In this document: one piece after another, positions 11,301-23,937 of the stretch | Numbering within the stretch: position 1 is the stretch's first letter | Layout of the letters: each line of letters opens with the position of its first letter | Assembly: GCF_958979055.1 (NCBI RefSeq) | Contig: NC_084886.1 | Coordinates: 51,605,654 to 51,669,653, forward strand | Source: Alnus glutinosa | Taxonomy: Eukaryota; Streptophyta; Magnoliopsida; Fagales; Betulaceae | Direction of reading: 5' to 3' | DNA: 64,000 bases | Program-made: the position numbers and the translations under genes | Notes under the pieces: generated by a model | Seen by the model: only the letters and a program-made list of their open reading frames with translations | Databases searched by the model: none | What the model was told of the DNA's origin: nothing

Positions 11301-14300
11301 TCTTGGTATTTCAGAGAATGGTTCAGCCACCCCCCCACTTATGAGGCAGATCCGGCCACCACTAGGGGGCTTTTGGGTGGGCTGGCTCGGTTACCTCTTC
11401 ACCACCCCTCTTAGTTTTTCATGCATTTTTCTTAAATACAATAAAAATTATTTTATCAGTGGTACTTATATGACCCTAGGATATGGCAAACGGATTTCGT
11501 GGCATTAATCCTGTTAATGCCATGGAATCAATTTTCAATGGAATGAATTGAATTGAAAAACGCAAAATATGTAAAGAGTGAATTCTTGATTTTAGAAACC
11601 CAGAGAATAAATTGAAATCTTGCAAAAACCCAGGAAGTCCGACCAAAATTCCCTCAGTAGAATGACGGGAAACTCGCCTGCCCCATTGAATCCTGGCGTA
11701 CCACGAGCAATTGCTTTAACATCTACATTGTCAGCCAATGGTTTATCCTGTAGATAGAGCTCCAATATCTCTTGACGACCTCGTACATCTGGATTTGGAA
11801 CAACAATCTAAAACATGTTTATTCGTTAAAGGTCTCTCTTTTGAAATACAGAAAAGTGGACAAATTTTATGGAACTATCAAAAATGAAACCAAATGTCAA
11901 TCTTGAATGCTCATCGAAAAAGAACTAATTTAGTCCAGATACTAGAGTTAACTGGTGGCAAATCTAAAAGGTCAAAAGGTTTAGTGAAGAATTTACACAG
12001 AAAGAAAATTTCCGACCTAGTTAATATAGCAAGATATTGACAATTGATATTTCTTGTTCTCAAGATTTAGGGACTGATATAACCGCAAAAACCACAAACG
12101 TGAAGCAAATGTCTAGGACCAAAATTATCTTCTCAGAAGGGAAAAAACAAATCCACTAGTCGTTAGCCAGTGACAACTGATAAAAAAAAATGGCCCAATT
12201 TTCAAAACTCAAAATAATATCAAAATATAACATGGTAGTCCATAGAGAGAGAACTTACATGCCTATCAAATCTACCAGGCCTTGTTAAAGCTGGATCAAG
12301 AATATCAGGCAAGTTTGTTGCAGCCATTAAAATTATTCCCTACAGAAAAACGTCATAAGTATTCAGAAACACAGGAAGAAACTCACCAGACTTCAACATG
12401 TTTAGACGTACCTCATTCTGTTCAAAGCCATCCATTTCGACAAGTAGCTGATGCAATGTTTTCTTTGTATGGCCTTCCCATTGTTTTCTTGTGGATCCAA
12501 CAGCATCTATTTCATCGATGAAAATTATACAAGGAGCCTATAAAGGAAACAACACAAATGACATGATCAGAAACATAATACTAAAGCATCACACATTATT
12601 TGCCTCTCAGTGTAATAACTTACCCCAATAAATTACTAAAGCCTATGATATTTGACAATTAAAAACAAAATAGATGCTATAATAACAACAGAATGCTACA
12701 ATACAAGCTGCATACAGATTTGCTCCCTCAATTTAAGTTGGTTTCAGTTTGTCGTTGTAATTTTAGTTCTTAGTATGTAAATCTCCCAGTATTATTTGTG
12801 CCACAGTTTTTTTCCTTCTGGTTAGGTTGTTTCTCTTATATACTTCCTATGTAATTAGGTTGCGCCCTTACACTTTTTAATGAAATTAATTTACTAATAA
12901 AAAAAAATATTATTTGTGCCACAGGGTCATTGACTACCCTTTGAAATGAAAAATATACATATTTATCTTCGTTTATATATCAGGAGTTCTGGATGTTTAT
13001 AAAATCATCAACCACACCCCCCCCCCCCCCCCCCCTCAAAAAAAAAAGTGAGTAGGAAGTGCATGCACGCACACACCCACGCATGCAGTCATCAGTAACC
13101 AAAGAATTCCTCCAAAACAACAAACCTTTTTCTTAGCAGCTTGGAATAAGGATCTTACGCGCCGGGCACCAACACCAACGAACCTGCCATATACATGAAG
13201 TAGTATGAAATTAGCATCCCTACATCTAGACCATCATTCAAGTGATTTCAAGACCTGAGCAATATCAGTTTATTCCAAAGGATACCCACAGAACTCCACC
13301 CCTCAGATAAAAAGTTTTAATGTAAAAAGAAAAATATCCAAACCAGTACATCACAGTAGAATATAGACATGACGAATTATTAATACCTACTTGTTCAGTT
13401 TCCAGTACAATCTTTCCAATACCAAAAGAAAGTTGAAAGGGAAACTTAATGGCCAGAAGAGTTTACTAGTATCACAAGAGGGTTTGTAAGCCAGAGTAAC
13501 AGAGTATGAGCCCAAAACAAAAATGAAGTTATAATATAGATTTAAAGTTATCCCTTTCGCAAGTAAAACTTTAGAAGGAGCATGTGATTGTAGCCCAATC
13601 ATGAAAGCACTCAAGAGTAACGCAGGGCCCAAACCATATTTCATATTTTAGGTCTGCAAACAACGATAGGCAGAAAAGAAGATGGACGGTCCCCTTATGG
13701 TGATAAGAGGGACATGTATTACACAGATGGAATTTTAAATGTGCCACAAAGATGAAGAGAAGCTGGAATTTTAAATGTGCCACAAAGATGAAGAGAAGCA
13801 AGTATCCCTTTCAGTGCAAATGAGAGATTTACTCAGAAAGGGCTAAGATTCTACAAGAAATAAAGAGAGAGGAGAGGACCAACCAAAAAAAGGCGGGAAT
13901 GCTCTTGTGGACAGCAGTGACTTGTGCAGGAGAAAGTGAGATTCAACCAATAAAAGCCCTCCCTTCTTTAAATTACTCAAACAAAGAAGGCATGTCCACG
14001 GAAAAGGGCATCATGATTCATCCTAGAAGACAAATAAACTACAAAAGGAAAACAGGAAATCTATTGCCCCATCAACTGAGTTGCCACAGACATTAGTTTT
14101 CATCAAAATAAATAAAAATCGCAAGGTGGTACAAGTACTAAGTGAACAACTCCATTATCTCATTATGTGTCAAGAGTTTGTTAAATACAAACTTTTTTGA
14201 TAAGTTTTGTTAAATACAAACTAAAGTGGTAAAGTGTGTTTTATAAACTGGTGGTTTATAATATACAAAAGAAACCAATTTATCCCATCTAAACATAATC

Positions 14301-17267
14301 TAATGATATCTCCCACTGATCCAATTCTTGATCTGAACAAACTGTAACACATCAGGCCTGATCATTCAACCAACAAGGAGTACCTCTCTTGAGTCGGCAG
14401 TATGAGCATTGGCACAGAGTTAATTCATGTGACTGGTCTAGATATGATGAGAGATACTCTAAAATTGATGAAGCAAAAGAAAACAACATGGGGGTAGTAA
14501 AGTGAATGAACGATATATATTAAATCGGTAAAAGGAGATGCACCGATTTGTTGCATCTTATCCCCAAAGAAAAATCGGCATTATAAATTAAAGACAAAAT
14601 GAAAATACATCAACATGTGTAGTATATCTAAAGTTATCCAATTTTATGGACAGTAAAAAATGGCTTACATTTCCTCAAATTCAGATCCTGCTCTATAGAA
14701 AAAAGGTACCCCAGCTTCTCCAGCAATGGCCTTCAAGGTTTCAGAGAAAGCAAACAGTTATCAGGAAAAATTACAAAAGATCACTAGATTGGATTAAAAG
14801 CATTAATATCAGGAAATATGAACATATTTTGCACATAAAAGAACAAACATACAAATGGAAGATGTCATGCAACGCATATACACATGCAAGAAATTCAATA
14901 TAAATGATTGTGAACTCATCATCACAAACTAGAGAAAGACTAGTAACCATTCAAACTCAGAGACACATACTCCGTGGAAAAATAAAGAAAGTCAGCATGT
15001 ATAAGCCTATTATAAAGCAAAGCCCATTATCCTTCCTCCGCCCTAACAGGCATCAACAATCTGCCATTCAGTATAAGTCCATGTATATAAGATTGATGCA
15101 GATACCATTACAACAAGGGAATGAGACTACTACTTTGGTTTAAGAAGGAACCAAATTAGAGTACTAGCTTTAACACACCATTTGGAACCCCCCCCCCCCC
15201 TCTTATCCTAAAAGAAATTTCAATGGCCAAGTTCATCTACAGATGGAAAAAATCCCTATCACAGAATTAAACACCAATTGCAGGAATGAACAAAAAAAGA
15301 AAAAAAAGAAGAAAAAAAAGAAACACCTTACCTTGGCAAGTAGAGTTTTTCCAGTTCCAGGTGCTCCTGTCAAAAGAATTCCCTGCAAATATGTACGTGT
15401 CAGGCTCTATAATGTACAAATAACCAAAAACAGATGAGCAAAAAATCCAAATTACAAATATATGAAATCAGAAAGACATTATCACTCATTGCATACCATT
15501 AAACAAAAAACACAAGGAAAGCCATAACAACAAGAATTATCATTAAATATGGGGAACAACCAATCTAGAGGACAACGACTATGGAATCTAACCAAGAAGG
15601 TTGAAGTCATTTAATCTCATAAGCATGTCATACTCTAGCGCATAAAAAATTTCATGCTTAACTAATAAAATCATAATCTATTGTATACTTATACACTACA
15701 TGATCCATTAAAGTAGAATAACATGTTACAGTTCATACACAGCAAGGAACACCTGAAGCCTTTTTAATGAGCATGCTGATATCTGAAACATATCAAGTAC
15801 AATATGCACAAAAAAGGAATTTCAAGGAAAGATACTAGTAATCCAAATAAAAATATCTTGACCGAACCTTTGGCAACTTCCCCCCAAGGCGAGTAAATTT
15901 AGATGGGTTTTTTAGATACTCCACTACTTCCTCAAGCTCCTGCTTTGCATCATCACAACCTTTGACATCCTTAAATGTTTTAACATTCTGTGAGAAAACA
16001 AATTAGTCAGGAAGATTACACAGTATGCTTCAAATCAACATCTGGTACATGTAACAGATGAAACTCAAAAATTTCTTGGAAACTCCCATAAAATATTTAG
16101 AAAACAAAGCAAAAACACCTTTATCTAAACTATTATTAGCAGATGTTACGTAACATCACATCCGCGCCGCTTTAACTTTCAGTTAAACATGGAAACTAGA
16201 ACTACCAATAAACAAGAAAGTCTCCTTTATTATTAACCTGTTTTAGTTAAAAATTTCAAACAACATTTCTAGTACTAGTCCAGATTTCCAACATTTGTTC
16301 TTCAAGTGTTCAATGTAAAAGTTCATTGGGCCTTATTCACTCTCAAAAAACGCCTTGAGAGAGGAGGGGACACCATGGCTTATAAAGTTCCCAGGTCATG
16401 TATCTCTTGGCGATGTGAGACACTTTAATACGCCTCCTCACGTGTGGCAATTTTTGACCAAATACGTGTTCAACATCGGGAGGGAAAGGCCCATCATCGT
16501 CCAAGGAACCTGGCTCTAATACCATGTAAAAGTTCATTGGGCTTTACTTATTCTCAAAAGACGCCTTGAGAGAGGAGGGACACCATGGCTTATAAAGTTC
16601 CCAGGTCATGTATCTCTTGACGATGTGGGACACTTTAACATTCAAAACTAAAGTTTTTAATTTTCTTCTACCTATCCACTGGCTGGCTACGGAAACACAG
16701 TCCAACCCCCTCTTAGGAAACAAAGGTGGATATCCAACTATAACGATCCAAGGAAAAGCGCTAGCCACATTTGTGCTATCACCCCAAAATGACTAATCAA
16801 TTTAGAACTTCTCTAAAATCTTTTATAAGTCCAGTTTGACCTAATAACTAGGCAATGTGGGACTTAGCACTCATGACTATCTTTATAAACCATCTACTAT
16901 ATGAGCTACTCCTTATCTTTCCTATATGAGACCGGGGTGTTACAACAACCTCAAAGAAAAAGAAGAAGAAAAAAACAGCCATTTCACAAAACTGTAGCAA
17001 CTTCTTAAAAGGTCGCCAATACTGATTGTCAAATACCAAATATCTACCTTCTCTGGCATAACATCTCTATTTAGCTCCTTCGGGGCATAGGAAGAACTTG
17101 GTCCAACGCCTGATGTTCCTATACCACCCAAGCTCCCTATGTACTTTTGAAGTGCAGCAGCACCCATCAACCTAAAAAAAGAAAAAGAAAAAGAAAAGGG
17201 CATATTGTGAGTGAATACAACTCAGGGATACAGGCATGCACTATAGAGCATGTAAGCATGTGTGGGT

Positions 17268-17302
<35 letters not shown>

Positions 17303-20300
17303 CAGAATGTTAATACCATACTAATCCAACAGCTACAGTAAACAAGATAGTTGAGATAAGCTCTTGCGCGAATCGTGATTTGTTTGACACTTTCTGTTCG
17401 ACCTAATAGAAAAACCAGTCTTATTATGTTGTATTTTTTTTGGGGGAAAAAACAATGGAAAATAACTATCTACATAGAAAGCAAAGGAAAAATTTTAATC
17501 TTCCACCATACAATCAAAGTTTTATGCCAAAAGCAGACAATTTTGACCACATCCTTCTGCCAATATATGGCACAAACATTTTGTATTAAAACTCACCATC
17601 ACGACATGCAACGGTTGCTTCTCAGATATGCCAGGGTTCAGAAAGGGCTCATCTGAGTTACCTGATGCACGCTGCTTTAACTCTTGCAACTACATACAAA
17701 AAACTAACCATCAGTTAAATAAAACTAACACATCAGAAATTAACATGAAAATAGGATAAAGGGAAGCAAGATTTAGGCAACATGGGAGTGTCAAAAGAAT
17801 GTAAAAGTATCAGCCCACAAATGATGCAAAGCTGAATAACTTGAAAGGACTGCAGCTGCTCTTTTCCTCGATGTTCTTATAAGAAAATCCTTCAATTATG
17901 CAAGAGCATGGCTAATTACATCTATGTAGCAAAGCATGAATAAAAAATAAGCCAACTTCCAATTGAGTTTCCTTAAATACATGACAAGGTATCTCAAAGC
18001 ACACGTACCATGGTAATTAGCAAATTATTAAAATTACATAATGAAACAAAAAGTGCCTTCATTTCTCTGCATTAACATTATAAAAAATTGAGAAAACCAC
18101 TATATTTTCACCAATGCATAAAAGGTATGTCTTCTTTAGAGCAAAAGAAGGAAAGAAGAGGAGGAAAAGCAAGGGGGGGAGGGGGAGGAGAGAGAATGAA
18201 TAGTGCTCTAATTTCATTATATATAAATTTGTATCCAAATTTGCTGCAACTATCCTCATATCAAATCTCTGAAACGAGGAAAGAAAAAAAAATCATGGGG
18301 ATGACTTTCAAACTCGAAATATTGATAAAAACTGATATCTAAAAGAAGAATGACTGCTATATGGAATATTTCAACTAAAGACAAACATATGGTGGGTTTT
18401 GTAAAAGAAAAGTTTGACAGGTTTTATTCACTAAAGGGTCTCAACTAAATATCCATTTGATAAATGTCACCTATATCCATCTGGTATAAGAGAGCAAGCA
18501 AAACAAGTAGAGTTTTCCAATCATGACAGGCTTGCATCCATGATTGGTATTGAGCCATTCAACACTCTTCATTATCCTTCTTTTTTTTTTTATATTTGGC
18601 TATATGCTACATCAAAGGCATCACATATTTAACACATCAAATGACTGAATGCCATGTCGCAAACTCTTCAAATTATTTTTCAAGCAACCACTCATGTTGA
18701 GCGTAGCACTTTGGTAAGATAAGTGTTAAGAGTCCCACATTGCCAAAGTATACTTGGGTTGTGAGCTTTATAAGCCTTGAGCAAATCTCTTCTCTCAAGG
18801 TGCCTTTTGTGGAAGAGTAAGGCTCAATGGACTTTATCATGGTATCAGAGCTTCAGGGCCTTGGACAATGTTGGGCCTTCCCTCCCGTTGTACACGTGTT
18901 TGGACAATAGTACCACACGTGAGGGGGCGTGTTAAGAGTCCCACATTGCCAAGGTATACTTGGGTTGTGAGCTTTATAAGCCTTGAGCAAATCTCTTCTC
19001 TCAAGGTGCCTTTTGTGGAAGAGTAAGGCTCAATGGACTTTATCAATAAGTGTGATAGAAAGGTGAAATTCTTAGATAACTGTAAGAGATATTCAATCTA
19101 CATTTTTTTATTTTGTAGAACTCAGTAGATACCAATCCATACACACACACACACACACATATATATAAATGCATGAATTTCCCGATTGGTCCAATCGCAT
19201 TTTATTATGTATTACAACACGTTGGTTGATTTAAAGTCATACCAAAGATATGGACATTTAGAAGAAAACAAGACAAGATAAAAACAACCAAAGACTGTGT
19301 CTAGAACCAATTAAGTACCAAAATGTCCAAAACAAGATAATGTGAATGCTAGTCCAAGGGTAATCAAAGACATGCAGCAGCTTGATTACCAATGTAGGAA
19401 GACTAGAAGGCTTCCCAGTCTCCTCATCTGGAAGATATTCAGCAATAGCATTGGTGACCACAAGAGCTCGAAGATATTCTGCAACTCCTCTACTGTCTAC
19501 TGCATGATCCCTTTGTTCAAATCGTTTGATGACAGACTCTGGACTGAAAAATTGAGAAGAAAAAAATTGCAAACGAATTTTTTTTCTTACATTAAAAAAA
19601 TGCTACAAAATAATAATAATAAAAAAAAAATGCCCTTGTATTCGTGCTTGGAACTATATTAAACCCCCACTGATTCTGACCTTAGTGCGATCTAGTACTT
19701 TTGAATTATATGTCCTCCATATGCTTGTCGTGCATGCTAAATTTGACATTGATCTTATACCATTTACTATCCAGTCTAAAACTCATATGCTGAAATATTT
19801 TTTTAACAAAAAAATCATAATTTTGAACATTTTTTAGATGAGGTAATTCTCAATTTCCAATTATCCTGGGTTAGTAAAATATTGATCCTATGATAAGTTA
19901 TCAAGTGGTGTAACATTGTAAAAGAGTACGGTCTGTGAAAGCTGTTAAATCTTCATCTTTTTCTCACTTCCTCCATATTCTCAGCAACAAAGTACAACAG
20001 AAACATAGAAACGCTTACAACCTTATAAAACTAACATTTTGACTCCCACACTTGCTATAAACTTGCTCAGCAGACACTAACCCAACTATATGCTGTACTT
20101 GAACTAAATCTTCCATTCCCCAGAAAAGAAACAACAAGAAACATAAACTTCACAAACCACAACTCCATTCCCTTCCATTATTTTCCAGCAGCCAACAGAT
20201 GATAACACATTAAAAAAGCACAAAACTCAATCACCTAACCTGTGTTTATTGAGCTCGGTCAGCAGAGCACTCTGCTTCGCCACGTCTTTCGGGTTGGCAT

Positions 20301-20985
20301 CCGCCTCCGCAATCAACCTCTCCAACCGCTTTTCCTGCCTCCAAAAGGGCCACCAACTCAACCATTCCCACTCCAAGACCTTCTCAAATCCTTTTTTCAC
20401 CCTTACCCACATCCCCATCAAGAACACCATAAAAGGTATTCTATTCTTTATCTCACTCAAACTCCCACCCTTTCCTTCACTTTCACTCAAATTCTCACCC
20501 TTTCCGTCACTTTCTTCCACTTTCCCACTCTTTCCCTCACTACCCACTTCCCCATTCCCTAAACCCACCTCTCCAAACTCACTCTTCACCTCAATCTCCG
20601 AACTCCCACCGCCCAATTCATCAACTTTCGAGTTTCCAAAGTCGGAAACCGTACTATTCCCATTGAAACTCGAACTCCCACCACCAAAATCCTTGAAATT
20701 CAAATCTTTGGAATCGGAAACCGAATTCGTATCAGAAAAATCCAATCTTTCGGAATCGAAATCCGCACTTTCGGGGCGTAATGTGCAAGGAACCGATAGA
20801 GTCCGGGGACAGAATCGGGATATATGGAAAGTTGAGGAAGTGAACGTAGAGAGAGAGAGGGGATTGAAAGAGAGAGAAGAAGAATTAGAAGAACAGCGAG
20901 GAAGATGAAAACGTTTGGAAGAAGAAGAAGAAGAGGGTGAAAGCGAGGGTTTGCAGAGAAGAAACGCTTGCAGAGTAGTGGTCAT
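8393..20985 (-). CDS. FTSH11: ATP-dependent zinc metalloprotease FTSH11, plastid/mitochondrial
   Basis: Seventeen exons (high to low): 20985-20240, 19543-19390, 17689-17597, 17402-17317, 17171-17048, 15987-15868, 15382-15332, 14730-14669, 13183-13126, 12537-12412, 12339-12259, 11807-11678, 10782-10634, 10212-9931, 9626-9537, 9402-9349, 8548-8393. They join in frame into 853 residues (Arabidopsis FTSH11: 806). The Ser-rich N-terminus is a plausible transit peptide, followed by an acidic, Gly/Ser-rich stretch. One transmembrane span lies near 347-367. The AAA module shows Walker A GAPGTGKT (447-454), Walker B IIFIDEID (502-509) and second-region-of-homology [10 protein letters not shown]. The protease site is HESGH (665-669), with D743 the likely third zinc ligand. 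The C-terminus ends EEGDLVLA as in Arabidopsis. Known role: membrane protease for plastid quality control and heat tolerance. The intron after exon 12 has a GC donor. Introns 2 and 5 carry TRIM elements. Confidence 0.96.
10915..11650. mobile_element. Inverted-repeat element in FTSH11 intron 12
   Basis: About 140 bases from 10925 (with ATTTCAATTACTCTTGGG and TTTTTCAATTCACTCCTTCC) recur inverted at the right end near 11510-11645. The interior contains GTGG/CCACC-rich segments like those in other Mutator-like elements of the window. It yields frames on the plus strand that are not a recognisable protein. The element ends about 30 bases from the unusual GC splice donor of the host intron. Exact borders and duplication not found. 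Confidence 0.6.
13729..13800 (-). repeat. 36-bp tandem duplication in FTSH11 intron
   Basis: Unit 13729-13764 is repeated at 13765-13800 with only the last base different. It lies in the intron between exons 8 and 9 (13184-14668). Recent duplication by slippage is likely. Confidence 0.9.
16314..16640 (-). mobile_element. Complete TRIM retroelement in FTSH11 intron 5
   Basis: On the minus strand two LTR copies of about 116 bases (16640-16525 and 16430-16314) flank a 94-base interior. The primer-binding site next to the first LTR reads TGGTATTAGAGCC, a tRNA-Met(i) type with one change. A purine-rich tract (CACGTGAGGAGGCG) precedes the second LTR. The 5-bp target duplication TTCAA is perfect at 16309-16313 and 16641-16645. 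The LTRs differ at several positions, and the second begins TA instead of TG. No coding capacity, as usual for TRIMs. Confidence 0.9.
16739..16944 (-). mobile_element. Solo-LTR-like sequence in FTSH11 intron 5
   Basis: On the minus strand it starts TGTAACACCCCGGTCTC and ends GATCGTTATA, nearly the TG...CA palindromic ends of LTRs. Flanking pentamers CCAAC (16734-16738) and ACAAC (16945-16949) match in four of five bases. It shares the word for AATGTGGGACT with TRIM-type LTRs nearby. No internal domain is adjacent, so a solo LTR is the simplest reading. Confidence 0.5.
17269..17299 (+). repeat. (GA)n microsatellite in FTSH11 intron 4
   Basis: About 15 GA units between exon 4 and exon 5, close to the exon 4 donor. 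On the transcribed strand it is a CT-rich tract. Confidence 0.9.
18724..19045 (+). mobile_element. Complete young TRIM retroelement in FTSH11 intron 2
   Basis: LTRs of 116 bases at 18724-18839 and 18930-19045 begin TG and end CA and differ at one base only. The primer-binding site TGGTATCAGAGC (18840-18851) is complementary to the 3' end of initiator tRNA-Met. The purine tract GAGGGGGCG (18921-18929) precedes the second LTR. The target duplication ATAAG is perfect at 18719-18723 and 19046-19050. The 90-base interior codes for nothing. It runs opposite to FTSH11 and resembles the TRIM at 16314-16640 in structure but differs in sequence. Confidence 0.95.
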
Positions 20986-21250
20986 TGCTGCTGGGGATTA
21001 TCACACAATCGCTCTGTTTCAGCTGCACTCTCCCTCGCCGAGTGAGAGAGGGAGAGAGGGAGAGAGATTGAGAGCCACAGAGATTTTTGGGTCAGAGAGA
21101 GGGAGAGCCTTATCTTTGGGATTGAAATTGGCGCCGGCTTTGGTTGTGATGGTAATGACTGTTGTGAAGTCTTCAACTCCCAGGGTGTGTTTGTTTTGTT
21201 TTGGTAATTGTTTAGGGCCAAAGAAGAGCTTAACAAATAAATAAATAATA
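20986..21250 (-). promoter_or_regulatory. FTSH11 leader and proximal promoter
   Basis: Upstream of the ATG at 20985 the transcribed strand is rich in CT (complement of the GAGAGAGGGAGAGAGG run at 21046-21069), a common feature of plant leaders and core promoters. No clear TATA box was recognised. A Mutator-like element starts at 21251, so the native proximal promoter may be only about 265 bp long. Confidence 0.5.
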
Positions 21251-21735
21251 GAGTTAAATATATATTTCATCCCGAGTTTTGATAATTTTATTTTTTAATC
21301 TCTGAGTTTCAATACACATCATAGATGATACCTCAATTTTGAAAAAAGACTGAATTGATACCTCAGTCAAGTTTTTCGTCCAAAAACTAACGACTCGCCA
21401 GAGTTAGAAACGTGGCATTATTTAAAAAAATTAAAAATTTATTAAAAAATAATAAAATTGAAAAAAATAAATTGAAAAGGAGCCATCCCCTTTTTTCATT
21501 TTTTTAAAATTTTTTAATATATTTTTTAAAGATTTTTAATTTTTATATATAGTGACATGTGTCAACCTCAAAGGTTGACACGTGGCAGACCGTTAGTTTT
21601 TAGACGAAAAATTTAACTGAGGTACTAATTTGGTCTTTTCCTAAAATTGAGGTACTATTTGTTATGCGAATTAAAACTCAGGGAATAAAAAATAAAGTTG
21701 TCAAAATTCAGAGATAAAAAAGGTGTTTAAAACTC
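21251..21735. mobile_element. Mutator-like MITE in the FTSH11 promoter
   Basis: The perfect 9-bp target duplication TAAATAATA lies at 21242-21250 and 21736-21744. The element begins GAGTTAAA and ends TTTAAAACTC. Terminal inverted repeats of about 150-170 bp share words such as GATACCTCAATTTT/AAAATTGAGGTAC and TTTTTAGACGAAAAA. The short AT-rich interior has no gene. Long TIRs plus a 9-bp duplication are the hallmark of Mutator-like elements. It is related in sequence to the larger element at 62147-63973 (shared GGTTGACACGTGGCA and GGTACTATTTG-type words). Confidence 0.9.
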
Positions 21736-21744
21736 TAAATAATA

Positions 21745-22903
21745 ACTCGTGAAAGATTATAATCACCATTTTTTGTCTCTGACATCAAGATTCTCTCTAG
21801 ACTTCAGTTGATTTTGTCTGTCTTTAAATGGCATCAGATCAATCAACCGGAGAAGAGCCGGTCCTTAATACACAGAAATACTTTTGTAATTTCACATGAA
21901 ATGCCCCTATATATAAAGAACCGACTCTTCTCCAGTTCATCTCAACTAGAGTGTAACCTAATCTCTTTAAGTGGGACTTGGAGAAACTATTATTTTTAGG
22001 CAAATGGGAGAGAGAGTACAATAACTCTATTCCGACGTGAACATAGTAGCATCCCGAAGCACCCTTAACCTCAACCCTATCAAGGAAAATAATTAGAAAC
22101 CAATTATGAGATTAATGTGCATGAATGTAGCCCTCTTAACAAGGAGCCTCCAACTCAAATCGTTGGAGTTAACATCTTTTCTTGAGGCTAAAAGAGAGAG
22201 AGAGAGAGAGAGAAGGCATATCACTTGCCTTGTACCAAATGTTTTACAAGTTCGAAAATTTTGATTCTTTTGAGTAAAATTTGAATATAATTATCCAGAT
22301 CACCTCCCTTCATTCTTCGTACCCAAGTACGAAAGCCTCATCGCAAGCTATTAAAAATAATTGTCCTATGAATGGGCTAATGGAAAACAACAAGAAGAAG
22401 CCGAAGAATATGCTTCTCTCAAATAAACATTGCCCACATGAAAAATGCAAGGTGGGCTACAGACATGATTCATCTGATCCTACAAGATAGCAATATCAAA
22501 TCTGTAACCCTTATCCCTAATTATGTCCAGAAGAAAACATCATTACCACCAAATTTGTGAAGTGATGGTGTTCCAGTGCCGGGCTGAGCACATATCGTAG
22601 CCGATCCCCCACAGTAAGGAGTAAACTAGCATTATACTCGGTATTGAACACTAATTGTTAATGGTGAAAGATGAGAAACAAAAGTGGCTAAAACATTACT
22701 GAAAAAAATTAGTTTGAACACAAAAAGGCTTTGGTGTGTATTTTGAGCCTCGACGTGGTTTGAGAGGAATTACAACCAAAGAAAAGGGGGTAATTAAAGC
22801 AAACCAAAAAGAAAAATATGGAGCAATTAAGGCAGATCCTTCCAAGTAGCGCAATGGAGGCAACCGTCCCCTCACACCTTCATCTGCCTCCATCCATCTA
22901 TGG
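21745..22903. other. FTSH11 distal promoter, spacer and PTB 3' UTR
   Basis: No gene is supported. A (GA)n run lies at about 22193-22212. Short open frames have no recognisable product. The part from roughly 22500 to 22903 is the likely 3' UTR of the PTB gene on the minus strand. Confidence 0.55.
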
Positions 22904-23905
22904 CTATTGCATCTGGCCAGATCCATAAGGGGGCAACATTGATGACTGTGGTAAGCCACTCTGGATTGGCGACTGCATCATTCCTGGAGGTGGCATTGTC
23001 CCAGGTGGCATGTATGGATTACCATGCATCTGCATGGGCATGGACTGAGGCATTGGTGGAACACCTGGGCCCCACCCAGATGAAGTCTGAGGCATCCCAG
23101 GCTGCTGCTCTGGAGTCGGAGTATAAGGAGCCCCATTATACTGAACATTGGGACCCATCGCCGAATGTGGCTGTTGCCCCAGAATCGAGGGCTGGGAGTT
23201 CACCATGGGAGTGTTTGGGATTGTATAGTCTCTGCTCCGATCATTGTTTACCTGTAATCAACATGCCAAGCTTCAAATATAAGGATCACCTTTTCAAGTT
23301 TAAATCAATGAAAGGTGTGGAAAGGACTGTCTCATCACTGTTCAATTCTGTACGCAAGCTTGGTAAATCAAGGAGAAGGATCCCGGTTATTGCAAATATG
23401 AGGGGCAAAATTGTCTTAACACTAACCGGCTCCTCTCCATTTCATTTCCGTAAATCAAAGACTAGAGACCGACAACAAACCCTATCCCACCCCACCACTT
23501 TTATAATATAAGCAGAGGCCAAAATACATGCAGCACAGTTGCAGTGATACTATAATCAACAAAATATACAATGGAAGTGTGGTACTGAGATTGTTAAAAG
23601 TATATTTCAATCCACAGGCAACTAAGAAGTCGCTCCCCCTTTCACACCAACCCCACCCCCCAAAAGAAAAGAGAAGAAAAAAGCCAAAAGAAAGGATAAG
23701 GTCTGCTGAATGCCCATCAAAGCTATTCTATTCTTTCTATTGTGTTCAAACAGAAAATACAGGTAGCTACGAAAAAGAAAAAAAATAATAATAATAATTT
23801 GATAAGAAAAAAATGGGAGGTAAATGAAAAGACAGTGTTCGAACTCAGGACCTCTGCTCTGATACCAAGTTAAATCACCACTTTTCCTAAAAGCTTAAGT
23901 TAGCT

Positions 23906-23937
<32 letters not shown>

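Noticed and set aside
18724-19045. Cassandra-type (5S rRNA-bearing) TRIM
   Set aside because: The LTRs show no 5S rRNA-like internal promoter blocks that I can recognise, so only the general TRIM class is called.
20249-20908. 219-residue plus-strand frame opposite FTSH11 exon 1
   Set aside because: Pro/Ser/Leu-rich antisense of the acidic FTSH11 N-terminus. The minus strand fits the known protein and its splice site.
22900-23511. 203-residue plus-strand frame opposite the PTB last exon
   Set aside because: Antisense of the Pro/Met/Gln-rich PTB tail and flanking intron. No family features.
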